From: an uncultured Aquimarina sp.
Lineage (GTDB): Bacteria > Bacteroidota > Bacteroidia > Flavobacteriales > Flavobacteriaceae
Direction of reading: 5' to 3'
Assembly (NCBI GenBank): GCA_947500545.1
Contig: CANMSO010000003.1
Location: forward strand, 372,001 to 436,000
DNA length: 64,000 bases
Shown here: positions 47,015-56,800 of the stretch, piece after piece
Position numbering within the stretch: the stretch's first letter is position 1
Layout of the letters: each line of letters begins with the position of its first letter
The notes under the pieces: generated by a model
What the model was told of the DNA's origin: nothing
Database searches by the model: none
What the model saw: the letters and a program-made list of their open reading frames with translations, nothing else
Translations under genes and position numbers: made by a program

Positions 47015-47473
47015 TTATGCTTCAATTTGAAATTTATCGAGTAATCGATTGGATCGATGTTGTAATTTTTTTCTAAAGTAGCTTGTGCCACCTACAACTT
47101 TTCCTTTCCAGCCCATAGCCTGAGAAGCCCATCTATGAAGACTAAAATTATCTATGTGCTTTATAATTTTACCATCTTCAAATTCGAAGGTAGAATTTAC
47201 TCTATTAAGTACAGGTCTCTTTCTGTCGCCAAATGTGTATCGAGCTTCCCAATACACAGCACCTTTTTGATTATTAATTTTTATATCAGAAAATTTTGCT
47301 CTGAGGTCTTCTCCATTTTCGCAAAGCCAATACCAAACCTTTTTTGCTTTATCTCCTTTCAATTCTCCAAAAATTGGATCTTTAAAAACAACGTCCTCGT
47401 GATAACAAGAAATCATGGTATCTACATCGTGATTATTTAATGCCGAATAAAAAGTTTCTATTAGCTCCTTCAT
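47015..47473 (-). CDS. NTF2/SnoaL-like protein, tandem copy 2
   Basis: 152 residues. Opens MKELIETFYSALNNHDVDTM, then ISCYHEDVVFKDPIFGELKG. The closing HIDNFSLHRWASQAMGWKGK is shared with the copy at 47483-47944. Function unknown; family members include isomerases and stress proteins. The basic tail LQHRSNRLLDKF is unusual for the fold. Confidence 0.85.
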   Translation of the reverse strand: MKELIETFYSALNNHDVDTMISCYHEDVVFKDPIFGELKGDKAKKVWYWLCENGEDLRAKFSDIKINNQKGAVYWEARYTFGDRKRPVLNRVNSTFEFEDGKIIKHIDNFSLHRWASQAMGWKGKVVGGTSYFRKKLQHRSNRLLDKFQIEA

Positions 47474-47482
47474 TGCAATCTG

Positions 47483-47944
47483 TCAGTTGTTGTTAGATAT
47501 AAATTTATCAAGCATTTTATTGGTTTGTTGAATGAGTTTTTTCTTGAAAAAACCAGTGCCTCCTAATAATTTACCCTTCCATCCCATGGCTTGCGATGAC
47601 CATTTATGCAGATTAAAGTGATCGGTATGTTTTATGATTTTTCCGTCTTTGAACTCAAATTGGGCATCAATTACATTATGAACTGGTCGTCCTGTTTTGC
47701 TAAAGGTATACCAAGCCTCCCAATGGGCAGATCCTTTTTGATCATTGGCTTCAACTTGTGAAAATTCGACCCTAAAATCCTTGGCGTTTTTACAAAGCAT
47801 GCGCCACATTCCTTTTGCGCGATCTCCTTTTAGTTTTCCAAAACCGGGGTCTTCAAAAACAATATCTTCGTGATAGCAAGATGCCATTTTATCAGCATCA
47901 AGTTCACTCAAGCCTGTGTAGAAAGTCTCGATAAGTTCCTTCAT
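47483..47944 (-). CDS. NTF2/SnoaL-like protein, tandem copy 1
   Basis: 153 residues, clearly a paralogue of the next gene: MKELIETFYTGLSELDADKM, CYHEDIVFEDPGFGKLKGDR and HTDHFNLHKWSSQAMGWKGK. The two copies lie nine bases apart and differ mainly in the middle strands, so the duplication is not recent. The start codon is in a stem with upstream bases (see 47940-47970). Confidence 0.85.
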   Translation of the reverse strand: MKELIETFYTGLSELDADKMASCYHEDIVFEDPGFGKLKGDRAKGMWRMLCKNAKDFRVEFSQVEANDQKGSAHWEAWYTFSKTGRPVHNVIDAQFEFKDGKIIKHTDHFNLHKWSSQAMGWKGKLLGGTGFFKKKLIQQTNKMLDKFISNNN

Positions 47945-47970
47945 AGTGTTTCACATTAATGTGCTATGAA
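47940..47970 (-). promoter_or_regulatory. Hairpin covering the start codon of an NTF2-like gene
   Basis: On the minus strand TTCATAG pairs with CTATGAA, the latter holding the ATG; between them is the palindrome CACATTAATGTG (47952-47963). The mRNA could hide its start codon. It follows gpsA directly, so coupling may be needed to open it. Confidence 0.45.
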
Positions 47971-47981
47971 GATAAGAATAA

Positions 47982-48977
47982 TTAGTCGAGCTTATCTGCT
48001 AGTTTCTTAAATACTTTTTTAGGATTTTTATTTTCGTATAAAACATCGTGTACCGCATCAATAATTGGTGTTCTGGCAGCCGCGGTAGCATCAAGTTCAT
48101 AGGCAGTTTTTGCCGCATAATATCCTTCTGCAACCATATTCATTTCCATTTGCGCGCTCTTTACAGTGTATCCCTTTCCAATCATATTTCCAAACATTCG
48201 ATTACGTGAGAAAACAGAGTATCCTGTAACTAATAAATCACCTAAATAAGCAGAGTTGTTAATGTTACGTTTCATCTTGTGAACTTTCTTGATAAAACGC
48301 TTCATTTCGCGAATTGCGTTACTCATCAAAACGCTCTGGAAATTATCACCATATCCCAAACCATGTGCAATACCCGCAGCAACAGAATATATGTTCTTGA
48401 GGACAGCGGCATACTCTGTACCAATAATATCATCACTGGTTTTACATTTGATATAGTAGCTGCTTAAATGGTCAGCCATGATTTTGGCTTTTTCTTCATC
48501 ATTAGAAGCGATTGTAAGATAAGAAAGACGCTCTAATGCAACCTCTTCTGCATGGCACGGACCCGTAATGACCCCTATATTATTGAAAGGGATTTTATAT
48601 TCATCATGAAAATGTTCGCCTACAATCAATCCGGTTTCTGGAACAATACCTTTTATTGCAGAAAAGATCACTTTGCCTTCTAGTGAGGAAGTGAGTTTTT
48701 GCAGCTCTGTATGTAAGAACGCAGAAGGGATAGCAAAAATCAAATAATCTGCATATTCCACTGCTTCATTAATATCATTGGTAAGTTTAAGTTGTTCTAA
48801 CTTAAATTCTACAGAACTTAGATAATTTGGATTGTGTTGTTGCCTTTTAATATGCTCAAGCGCATATACACTGCGCATATACCAACCTACTTCTTCTAGG
48901 TTTTCTGTAAGCATTTTTACTATTGCGGTGGCCCAACTACCTCCCCCAAGAACTGCAAATTTTATTTTTTTTTCCAT
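47982..48977 (-). CDS. gpsA: Glycerol-3-phosphate dehydrogenase [NAD(P)+]
   Basis: 331 residues from ATG 48977; the longest frame adds 14 residues before the usual start. Rossmann motif KFAVLGGGSWATAI, then VIFSAIKGIV, GVITGPCHAEEV, EYAAVLKNIYSVAAGIAHGL and the end AARTPIIDAVHDVL. It makes sn-glycerol-3-phosphate for phospholipids. Confidence 0.95.
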   Translation of the reverse strand: MEKKIKFAVLGGGSWATAIVKMLTENLEEVGWYMRSVYALEHIKRQQHNPNYLSSVEFKLEQLKLTNDINEAVEYADYLIFAIPSAFLHTELQKLTSSLEGKVIFSAIKGIVPETGLIVGEHFHDEYKIPFNNIGVITGPCHAEEVALERLSYLTIASNDEEKAKIMADHLSSYYIKCKTSDDIIGTEYAAVLKNIYSVAAGIAHGLGYGDNFQSVLMSNAIREMKRFIKKVHKMKRNINNSAYLGDLLVTGYSVFSRNRMFGNMIGKGYTVKSAQMEMNMVAEGYYAAKTAYELDATAAARTPIIDAVHDVLYENKNPKKVFKKLADKLD

Positions 48978-49046
48978 GCAAATGATTGTGACTCCAAAAA
49001 TAAGCAAAATACGCTTCAAATTAAAAACTTGACAATCAGCTTATTA

Positions 49047-49054
49047 TAAGTTTG
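49047..49054 (+). promoter_or_regulatory. -7 element (TAAGTTTG) of a lipoprotein gene
   Basis: Exact TAnnTTTG match with TTG at 49029-49031, 15 bp upstream, a little short for a -33/-7 pair. Transcription from about 49061 favours ATG 49101 over ATG 49059. Confidence 0.6.
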
Positions 49055-49100
49055 GCACATGTTTTGGTCTCAGATAAATGAAATAGAAAACACAAAGCTT

Positions 49101-50024
49101 ATGAAAACGCTAAAACTACTTTCGGTTATTATATTAGGTTTAATGCTATTGACTTCTTGTGTAGCAGAGGTTATTATAGAAGAGGATGTTTTTATCGAAG
49201 AACCATCAATCAGCTTAAATACATTATTGACAAGCTATGAAATCTGGTATGTCGATATCGAGCGCACACAAGGTAATGGTGAAATTCCGTTTTTACAAAA
49301 GGCATTTACAGTTTCCTTTAGAAATGGAGCTTTTTTCGCCAATAATAATTTGGTAGGTATTGGAAGTAACGGAAATGGTTTTGGGTTGGATGTTGGATTC
49401 TACGATACCTATGGTATGAGTCTTGAAATAGATCATGATCTTGATGGTGTTTATCGTCTCGAGATATCGCAACTTTCAGGAAATCAAATAGAAGTATATG
49501 ACCGTGTTACAAATACAAGCTATTATTTAAATGGTCATCAAAGAAGCACTTTTGATTATGACAGAGTGTTTTATGATAACATTCATTATTTCCTTCAGGA
49601 ATATGAAACCTGGGAAAAAGTATACACTAGTGAATTTGGAGCACTTAATGAATTTGATAATGAAAACTATTTGAAATTTGCTTATTTCGGATCAGGAGAT
49701 AACTTCAACAGTTCGCAAGATCAGAACGGAATTCCGATCAATGATATCTTCTATGATTACACGGGGTATTATGAAGTAAACGATATCGCAAATAATTTTT
49801 ATAGGAAAACTTTAACACTTGATTACGATTACCTGGGCAATGAATTCTTTGAGTTATCCGTTATCAATGATAGTAAAATAGAATTGTTACATGTACCTTC
49901 TGGAACTGTATATCATTTCAAGGGACTTGGATTATTGCAATTCAAAAGTTCTGAAAAAGGGAAACCTAGTCAGAACCAAAAGAAAAGATTGAAAAAAGCT
50001 GATTTTATGAAGCTTTCAAAATAA
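49101..50024 (+). CDS. Lipoprotein with an internal duplication, function unknown
   Basis: 307 residues from ATG 49101. Lipobox LMLLTSC, Cys18. Two beta-rich halves look alike: LLTSYEIWYVD...YRLEISQLSGNQIEVYDR then FLQEYETWEKVY...FFELSVINDSKIELLHVP, each ending in a Tyr-x-Phe/Leu-x-Gly strand. A Lys-rich tail follows. I recall similar proteins in Flavobacteriia named nicotinate mononucleotide adenylyltransferase; no such motif (HxGH) is present here, so that label should not be used. Confidence 0.75.
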   Translation: MKTLKLLSVIILGLMLLTSCVAEVIIEEDVFIEEPSISLNTLLTSYEIWYVDIERTQGNGEIPFLQKAFTVSFRNGAFFANNNLVGIGSNGNGFGLDVGFYDTYGMSLEIDHDLDGVYRLEISQLSGNQIEVYDRVTNTSYYLNGHQRSTFDYDRVFYDNIHYFLQEYETWEKVYTSEFGALNEFDNENYLKFAYFGSGDNFNSSQDQNGIPINDIFYDYTGYYEVNDIANNFYRKTLTLDYDYLGNEFFELSVINDSKIELLHVPSGTVYHFKGLGLLQFKSSEKGKPSQNQKKRLKKADFMKLSK

Positions 50025-50078
50025 AAAGTAAGGATCGCACTTTACAATATTAACTTTTTGGTTGGTTATTTAGTTGGG

Positions 50079-50122
50079 AATCGCTCTACATGAGAAATCT
50101 TGTTTGAGCGATTTCTTTTTTT
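50079..50122 (+). terminator. Terminator-like hairpin
   Basis: AATCGCTC (50079-50086) and GAGCGATT (50106-50113) pair around a 19-base loop and are followed by TCTTTTTTT. Placed 55 bp after the lipoprotein stop. Confidence 0.7.
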
Positions 50123-50290
50123 ATGAAATATGCAAATCAATTTAGTTGGCAGAACTGGAGTATTTTGAAGAATTGATTTTTTTGAGACGGTTTTTTAGAA
50201 AAATCATTCAAAATTAACATTAGAATCAATCAAAATTTAATTTATCTGCAAAACGATGTATCTTTACATTTTTAAAATTTAAGATATAAC

Positions 50291-51844
50291 ATGGCAACAG
50301 CAGCATTAGATTTCGGAATTGAAGAGGCGCTAAAACAATTAGGTGTTTCTGATCACAATAAAGGGACTTCAACCGGATCAAACTGGTTTTCTTCTGGAGA
50401 AGCATTTGCTTCATACTCTCCAGCAGATGGTCAATTGATTGGTAAAGTAGAAACAACTACCCAATCAGATTATGAAAAAGCAATACAAGCAGCAACCGAA
50501 GCTTTCAAATCATGGAGAGTTATGCCAGCACCGCAACGAGGTGAAATCGTAAGGCAATTTGGTGAAGCACTTCGAGAATTGAAAGAACCTCTTGGTAAAC
50601 TAGTTTCTTATGAAATGGGTAAATCGTATCAAGAAGGTCTAGGAGAAGTGCAGGAAATGATAGATATCTGTGATTTTGCTGTTGGGTTATCAAGACAGTT
50701 GCATGGTCTTACAATGCACTCTGAACGTCCGGGACATAGAATGTACGAACAGTATCATCCACTTGGGATTGTTGGGATTATTTCGGCATTTAACTTCCCT
50801 GTAGCAGTTTGGGCATGGAACACTGCTCTTGCATGGATTTGTGGAGATGTTTGTGTTTGGAAACCTAGTGAAAAAACACCACTTTGTGGGATTGCATGTC
50901 AAAATATTATATCTAAAGTTTTAAAAGAAAACAACCTGCCAGAAGGAATTTCCTGTTTAATTAACGGAGATTATAAAGTAGGAGAAATGATGACTACAGA
51001 TAAAAGAGTTCCTTTAATTTCTGCAACGGGATCTACCAGAATGGGTAAAATTGTAGCGGCAACAGTAGGACAACGTTTGGGTAAATCACTTCTTGAGCTT
51101 GGTGGAAATAATGCAATCATAGTGACCCCAGATGCAGATGTAAAAATGACAGTAATTGGAGCCGTTTTTGGAGCCGTAGGAACCGCAGGACAGCGTTGTA
51201 CATCTACACGTAGATTGATTATTCATGAATCAATTTATGATAAAGTAAAAAATGCCGTTGTAGATGCTTATGGACAGTTAAGAATTGGTAATCCATTAGA
51301 TGAAAACAATCATGTTGGACCACTTATTGATAAAGATGCGGTGAAGGGGTATCAAAATGCTTTGGAAAAAGTAGTAGAAGAAGGAGGAAATATTATTGTT
51401 GAAGGAGGAGTGCTTTCAGGTGAAGGTTACGAAAGTGGATGCTATGTAAAGCCTGCCATTGCAGAAGCCAAAAATTCTTTCGAAATAGTACAACATGAAA
51501 CTTTTGCACCGGTTTTATACTTATTAAAATATAGCGGTGATGTAGAAAATGCAATAGAAGTTCAAAATGGGGTAGCACAAGGGTTATCTTCTGCAATTAT
51601 GACTAATAATTTGCGTGAAGCAGAACGTTTCTTATCTCATGCAGGTTCGGACTGTGGGATTGCCAATGTGAATATTGGTACTTCTGGAGCCGAGATCGGC
51701 GGAGCTTTTGGAGGAGAAAAAGAAACAGGAGGTGGTCGTGAGTCAGGATCTGATGCATGGAAAGTGTATATGCGCCGTCAAACAAACACCATAAACTATA
51801 CTACAGAGCTACCACTGGCACAAGGAATCAAATTTGATTTATAA
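50291..51844 (+). CDS. amaB: Aldehyde dehydrogenase, ALDH7/AmaB-like
   Basis: 517 residues. Oxyanion Asn in SAFNFPVAVWAWN, NAD motif SATGSTRMGKIVA, general base Glu in LLELGGNNAI, and catalytic Cys in GTAGQRCTSTRRL. The NIGTSGAEIGGAFGGEKETGG ending points to the ALDH7 group (alpha-aminoadipate semialdehyde dehydrogenase, antiquitin), used in lysine breakdown. Substrate assignment rests on this similarity only. A near -7 element TATCTTTA lies about 30 bp upstream of the start. Confidence 0.88.
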   Translation: MATAALDFGIEEALKQLGVSDHNKGTSTGSNWFSSGEAFASYSPADGQLIGKVETTTQSDYEKAIQAATEAFKSWRVMPAPQRGEIVRQFGEALRELKEPLGKLVSYEMGKSYQEGLGEVQEMIDICDFAVGLSRQLHGLTMHSERPGHRMYEQYHPLGIVGIISAFNFPVAVWAWNTALAWICGDVCVWKPSEKTPLCGIACQNIISKVLKENNLPEGISCLINGDYKVGEMMTTDKRVPLISATGSTRMGKIVAATVGQRLGKSLLELGGNNAIIVTPDADVKMTVIGAVFGAVGTAGQRCTSTRRLIIHESIYDKVKNAVVDAYGQLRIGNPLDENNHVGPLIDKDAVKGYQNALEKVVEEGGNIIVEGGVLSGEGYESGCYVKPAIAEAKNSFEIVQHETFAPVLYLLKYSGDVENAIEVQNGVAQGLSSAIMTNNLREAERFLSHAGSDCGIANVNIGTSGAEIGGAFGGEKETGGGRESGSDAWKVYMRRQTNTINYTTELPLAQGIKFDL

Positions 51845-51875
51845 TAAGTGCTAGCTTCTGATTAAAAATTAGTTA

Positions 51876-51905
51876 AAAGCATCTCGATAGGGATGCTTTT
51901 TTTGT
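51876..51905 (+). terminator. Rho-independent terminator after the aldehyde dehydrogenase gene
   Basis: AAAGCATC and GATGCTTT pair around an eight-base loop and are followed by a T tract (TTTTTTTG). Confidence 0.9.
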
Positions 51906-51948
51906 TGAACTCCATCAATTATGTAACTTTCTGAAAATTAATGGGCTT

Positions 51949-53334
51949 ATGAAAAGAAGAGAATTCACAAAAAAGCTTAGTGTGGCAGCTGGCACACTGG
52001 GTGTAGCGGGAATGTATGGATGTACATCCGAAACAGAAGTTTCTACACCAAAACAGGAAGGAGATTGTCCTTCGGTATTTAAGGTGACACCAGAGTTATC
52101 AAAACGCATGTATAATCGTGCTTTGGAAATCACGAAATCCAAAGTTAGAGGAGGAGATAAAGAGGAATTCTTTAAAAAACCATTTATCGATGCTGCTTTT
52201 TCTGAGAATATTTTTCTTTGGGACACCTGTTTTATGGTATGCTTTGCAAAATATCATCTTGATGAACTTCCTGTACATCAAGCGCTCGACAATTTTTATG
52301 ATCAAATAGAAGAAGATGGCTACATCTGTAGAGAATATAGACAAGATGGATCACCACTTTGGTCAAAAAATCATCCAGTTTCTATAAATCCGCCATTATT
52401 GGCATTTGCAGAGTTAGAAATATATTCGGTTACCAAGGATAAAGAGCGACTGCAGAAAGTTTACCCAATCCTAAAAAAGAATTTTGAGTTTTTAGTAAAG
52501 ACGTATCAGGGGGATGACCACTTATTTTATGCAGATACGCTAGGGATGGGTATGGATAATATTCAGCGATATCCCGTTGGGTGGGATAATGATGGAAATG
52601 GATTAACACATCATGAGCTAGGAGATAAGATAGGTGAGATGAATGCCAGTAGTGATGACCGTCTGAATTATTTTGTAACTGAATATCCAAAAACCTTGCA
52701 AGGAGTATGGAATAAACAAGGCAGATTGGTGGATTTTTCTTGCCAAATGGCCATGGTTGCAGATCAACTCAAAACTATTGCTACAGAGATTGAAGAATTA
52801 AGCGATATAGGAAATTATGATTCAATTCATAGTAAAATTTCTAAAGCCGTTAATGAACATTGCTGGAACGAAGAAGATAGTGTATACTATGATTTAGGAT
52901 TTGGAAAACAGATTCCGCGAAAACATATAGGAATGTACTGGGCACTTTTAGGGAAAGTTGTTCCCAAAGATAGGATGAAAAGATTTTTATCCCATCTTGA
53001 AAACCCAAAGGAATTTGGAAGACGTACACCATTACCTGCACTTTCTGCAGATGATCCAGACTATAAAGGATGGGGTGATTATTGGCGTGGTGGGGTTTGG
53101 GCGCCAACATCATATATGGTATTAAAAGGGTTAACTATTTGTGATGAGCATGCGCTGGCAAAACGACTTGCGCAAAAAACCTATCAATCCGTTGCAGAAG
53201 TTTTTGAAATGACGAATACCTTCTGGGAAAATTATTCACCCGATCTTGTTTCATACGGAATGCCTTCCAAAAAGGATTTTTGTGGATGGACTGCCCTTTT
53301 TCCCATTGCAGTATATAAAGAATATATCTCATAA
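51949..53334 (+). CDS. Tat-type lipoprotein glycosidase, (alpha/alpha)6 fold (GH63/trehalase-like)
   Basis: 461 residues. The N-terminus MKRREFTKKLSVAAGTLGVAG has a twin-arginine pattern and is followed by MYGC, a likely lipidation Cys. The body has WDTCFM (about 85-90), ISVNPPLLAFA-like SINPPLLAFAELEIY, GWDNDGNG and YWRGGVWAPTSYMVLKGL, the pattern of mannosylglycerate/GH63/trehalase-type toroids, where Asp and Glu act as acid and base. Sugar specificity is not readable. Its export as a folded protein would be in line with a Tat signal. Confidence 0.8.
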   Translation: MKRREFTKKLSVAAGTLGVAGMYGCTSETEVSTPKQEGDCPSVFKVTPELSKRMYNRALEITKSKVRGGDKEEFFKKPFIDAAFSENIFLWDTCFMVCFAKYHLDELPVHQALDNFYDQIEEDGYICREYRQDGSPLWSKNHPVSINPPLLAFAELEIYSVTKDKERLQKVYPILKKNFEFLVKTYQGDDHLFYADTLGMGMDNIQRYPVGWDNDGNGLTHHELGDKIGEMNASSDDRLNYFVTEYPKTLQGVWNKQGRLVDFSCQMAMVADQLKTIATEIEELSDIGNYDSIHSKISKAVNEHCWNEEDSVYYDLGFGKQIPRKHIGMYWALLGKVVPKDRMKRFLSHLENPKEFGRRTPLPALSADDPDYKGWGDYWRGGVWAPTSYMVLKGLTICDEHALAKRLAQKTYQSVAEVFEMTNTFWENYSPDLVSYGMPSKKDFCGWTALFPIAVYKEYIS

Positions 53335-53412
53335 AAGTTAAAAAACGCAACCATAATATTTAAAATGCATCTAATAACATAGTAAAAGGAAATAGATCAT
53401 AAATTTAAACAA

Positions 53413-53787
53413 ATGAAAAAGTTTTTTTTAATTGTTGCTTTAATAGCATCAGGGGCATGCAGTAATGATGATGATAAAACACAGGACCCAATTTTTTGTA
53501 CAGAAGAGGCTAGACCTGGGCTTGAAATAATAGTAAAAGATGGTATTGGAGGAGCGGCATTAACAGAAGGCGTTACTGTTATTGCAACGGATGGTGAATA
53601 TACCGAAACATTAGAAAGTTTTACTGGCTCAAATAGCTTTGTTGGTGCTCATGAACGTACAGGATCATATACGATTATGGTTAGTAAAGATGGGTATAAT
53701 ACATTTACTAGTGAGCCTGTTATAGTTGATGAAGATGTTTGTCATGTAATTACAGAAAATTTAGAGGTTATTTTAGAGAAAAAGTAA
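53413..53787 (+). CDS. Small lipoprotein with a carboxypeptidase-regulatory-like domain
   Basis: 124 residues. Lipobox ALIASGAC (Cys16), Asp-rich linker NDDDK, then a beta-sandwich (GLEIIVKDGIGGAALTEGVTV, GSYTIMVSKDGYNTF) like transthyretin/CarboxypepD_reg folds. No enzymatic role is expected. It lies before the Asp-box T9SS protein but a separate promoter stands between them. Confidence 0.75.
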   Translation: MKKFFLIVALIASGACSNDDDKTQDPIFCTEEARPGLEIIVKDGIGGAALTEGVTVIATDGEYTETLESFTGSNSFVGAHERTGSYTIMVSKDGYNTFTSEPVIVDEDVCHVITENLEVILEKK

Positions 53788-53838
53788 TAAAAGAGCATAT
53801 TTCCCTAAATTTTAAGAAAAATTTTGAAAAATTTAAGT

Positions 53839-53846
53839 TAGATTTG
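53839..53846 (+). promoter_or_regulatory. -7 element (TAGATTTG) of the T9SS protein gene
   Basis: Exact TAnnTTTG match followed by C, 26 bp before the ATG at 53873. TTG at 53824-53826 is too near for a standard -33. Confidence 0.6.
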
Positions 53847-53872
53847 CGAATTACTCACAAATCAGCTTTAAA

Positions 53873-56800
53873 ATGAAAACATTATTATTCTCTCCCAAAC
53901 GCTACGTTTGGGCGGTTGTACTGTTGGGGGCAATCACTTCGGTAAATGCGCAAAACACACAACTTAAAACATCCGCAGATCCTATTAAAGGTCATGCACT
54001 TTACAAACAATCTAAAATTTATGACAGTGAATCTGGACCTAAGGAAACTAAGGTTACTCCTGTTGGTGACAATGCCATTGACAGAATGGAATTCGAGTTT
54101 GGTCGATTCAAAGATCCGAAAACAGGTAAAATTCCATCTGGAATCAGAGAGGCAGAGCTTCAGTTTTCTGAAAAAATTCCGGTAGGAAATGATTCAAAAC
54201 AATTGGTTGCTAATGCAGCCAAATCTTCAAAAGCTAGTCGTTTCTCTTATTGGGAGAACAGAGGTCCTTTTAATGTAGGGGGTAGAACAAGAGCGCTGGC
54301 TATTGATCGCACTAATGAAAATGTAATCCTTGCCGGTGGAGTTTCTGGTGGATTATGGCGTTCTACAAACGGTGGAGAAACTTGGAAAAAAGTTACTAAT
54401 CGTAGACAATCTCCAAGTATTACCTGTATCGTTCAGGATCCAAGACCAGGAAAACATAGAGTTTGGTATTATGGTTCTGGAGAACGTTTTGGTAACTCTG
54501 CAGGAGCAGGTGGTGCTTTTTATCAAGGTACCGGAGTTTACAAATCTGTAAACGGAGGTAGAACATGGAGACTTCTTAACGCTACTAATGATGATAATGT
54601 AAGCACGTTTTCACCATTTGATCTTATTAATTCTATTGTAATCAATCCTACTAACGGAGATATTTACCTAGGTACTTTTAATGGGGTACATAGATCTCAG
54701 GATGATGGAAACTCTTTTGAAGAAGTACTTGCTGGTGGATTTGATAATACTGCAGAGGTAGCCGTTACTTCTACAGGACAGATTTATGCAACAATAGATT
54801 CTGGTGGAGATCCTAACAATGGATACTTTACATCAACAGACGGGGATACATGGACAGAAATTACTCCAGAATTTTTACCAGCCGATTATGGAAGATCTGT
54901 AATGGGAATTAATCCTTCTAATGAAAATCAAGTGTATTTCTTTACACAAAACCTAAGTGATGGCGGACCGGCATTCTTATTAAAATATGATGCTACTGCA
55001 GAAGAAGCATGGACCGATCTTAGTGCTAATCTTCCTACTGCTATAGGCGGAAGAGTTGGAAATTTAAACCTTCAAGGAGGGTACAATATGATCGTAAAGG
55101 TTAGCCCGGCAGACCCGAATTTAATGTTTGTTGGAGGAACAAATATATACAGATCAACAACTGGATTTACTACTCCGGCAGGACAAGAAAGTTGGATTGC
55201 AGGATATTCGCCATTAAACAATGTAAGTGTTTATCCAGAACAACATCCAGATCAGCACGAACTGCTTTTCTATCCTTCAAACCCAAATAAAGTATTATCT
55301 GGTAATGATGGTGGTGTATTTGTTACAGAAGATATTACAACATCCACTTCAGCAGAGGAACCAGTTGACTGGATTTCTCTTAACAATGGGTATATAACTA
55401 CACAACCATATCATGTATCTTTTGATCCAGATGCTAATTCAGACGATTTAGTGGCAGGTTTTCAGGATAATGGTACGTGGTTTACCAATTCTACAGATAG
55501 TGATGCTACTTGGGTAGAAGACTTTGGAGGTGATGGTTCCTATAATGCTATTGCAGACGGAGGAAGAACAAGATATGTATCTTCTCAAAGAGGAAACGTA
55601 TATAGATTTAACTTTGATGAGGCTGGCGAATTTGAGTCATTTACTAGAGTAAGACCTGCAGGAGCTAATGGCCTTGGATTTGTTGCTCCGTTTATTCTAG
55701 ATCCTAATAATGACAATATTATGTATATGCCTGCTGGGAATAGAATATGGAGAAATAATGATTTAGATGAAATTCCTTTGTTTTCTAATGCTTTTGCAAC
55801 AGTAAACTGGGTAAATTTACCAAATACAGATACTCCGGCAGGAACTTCTATTTCTTCTTTAGATGTATCTGACTATCCTGTAGCAAACAGATTGTATTAT
55901 GGTACAAATGCTGGAGGAGTGTATAGAATGGATAATGCTAATCTTGATAACCAGGAAGTTATTGATATCTCTGCAGGAAAAGGATTACCTACTGGTTTTG
56001 TAAATGATATTAATGTTGACCCTTCAAATTCTGACAGAGTAATTGTTACTTTTTCTAATTACGGGGTTATAAGTTTATTCCTTACCGAAAACGGAGGAGA
56101 TACTTGGACCAACATTAGTGGTAACCTAGAAGAAAATGCTGATGGAACAGGAAATGGGCCATCTGTACGAAGTACAGCATTTTTAGGTGGTAGTCAAGGA
56201 TTTATAGGTTCTAGAATACAAAAAGTATATGCAGCTACTAGTACAGGATTATATTATGCAAATAGATTAAACGGAGAAAGAACACGTTGGATCAAGGAAC
56301 CATTTGCTATTGGTAATGCTGTAACAGATGAGGTAAAAACTCGTAAAGACGGTTTTATTGCAGTTGCCGCTCACGGTAGTGGATTATACAGTGCTAGATT
56401 TCCTCTTTTTAATGAATTACCAGAATCTACATTAAGTGTTGCTTATTTATTAGATGATCTATTGGTAGGAGAAAATAGCGAAGATATTGAAGTTGATATA
56501 ACTGATCTATTCGTACAATCTAACGGAAATCCAATAGATGTTGAATTCACTAATACGAATCCAGAATTAGTAACTGCTACATTAAATGGTAATACCATTT
56601 CACTTTCTTTTACACCAGAAGCATTAGGGCAGACAACAATAAGTCTTGTTGCTACATCTGGAGAAGAACAAGTTGCAGAAGGATTTACAATAAATATTTC
56701 TGAAGTAGCAATTTATGATCAGAATGCTGGTTCTACAACGTCTTTACCGTCTCAGTTTTTTACTGATTTTGGTGCATTGGCACAATCAGCAGATGATTTC

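Noticed and set aside
52430..52690. Antisense frames within the glycosidase gene
   Set aside because: Several minus-strand frames here are His/Tyr-rich shadows with no start context or family pattern.
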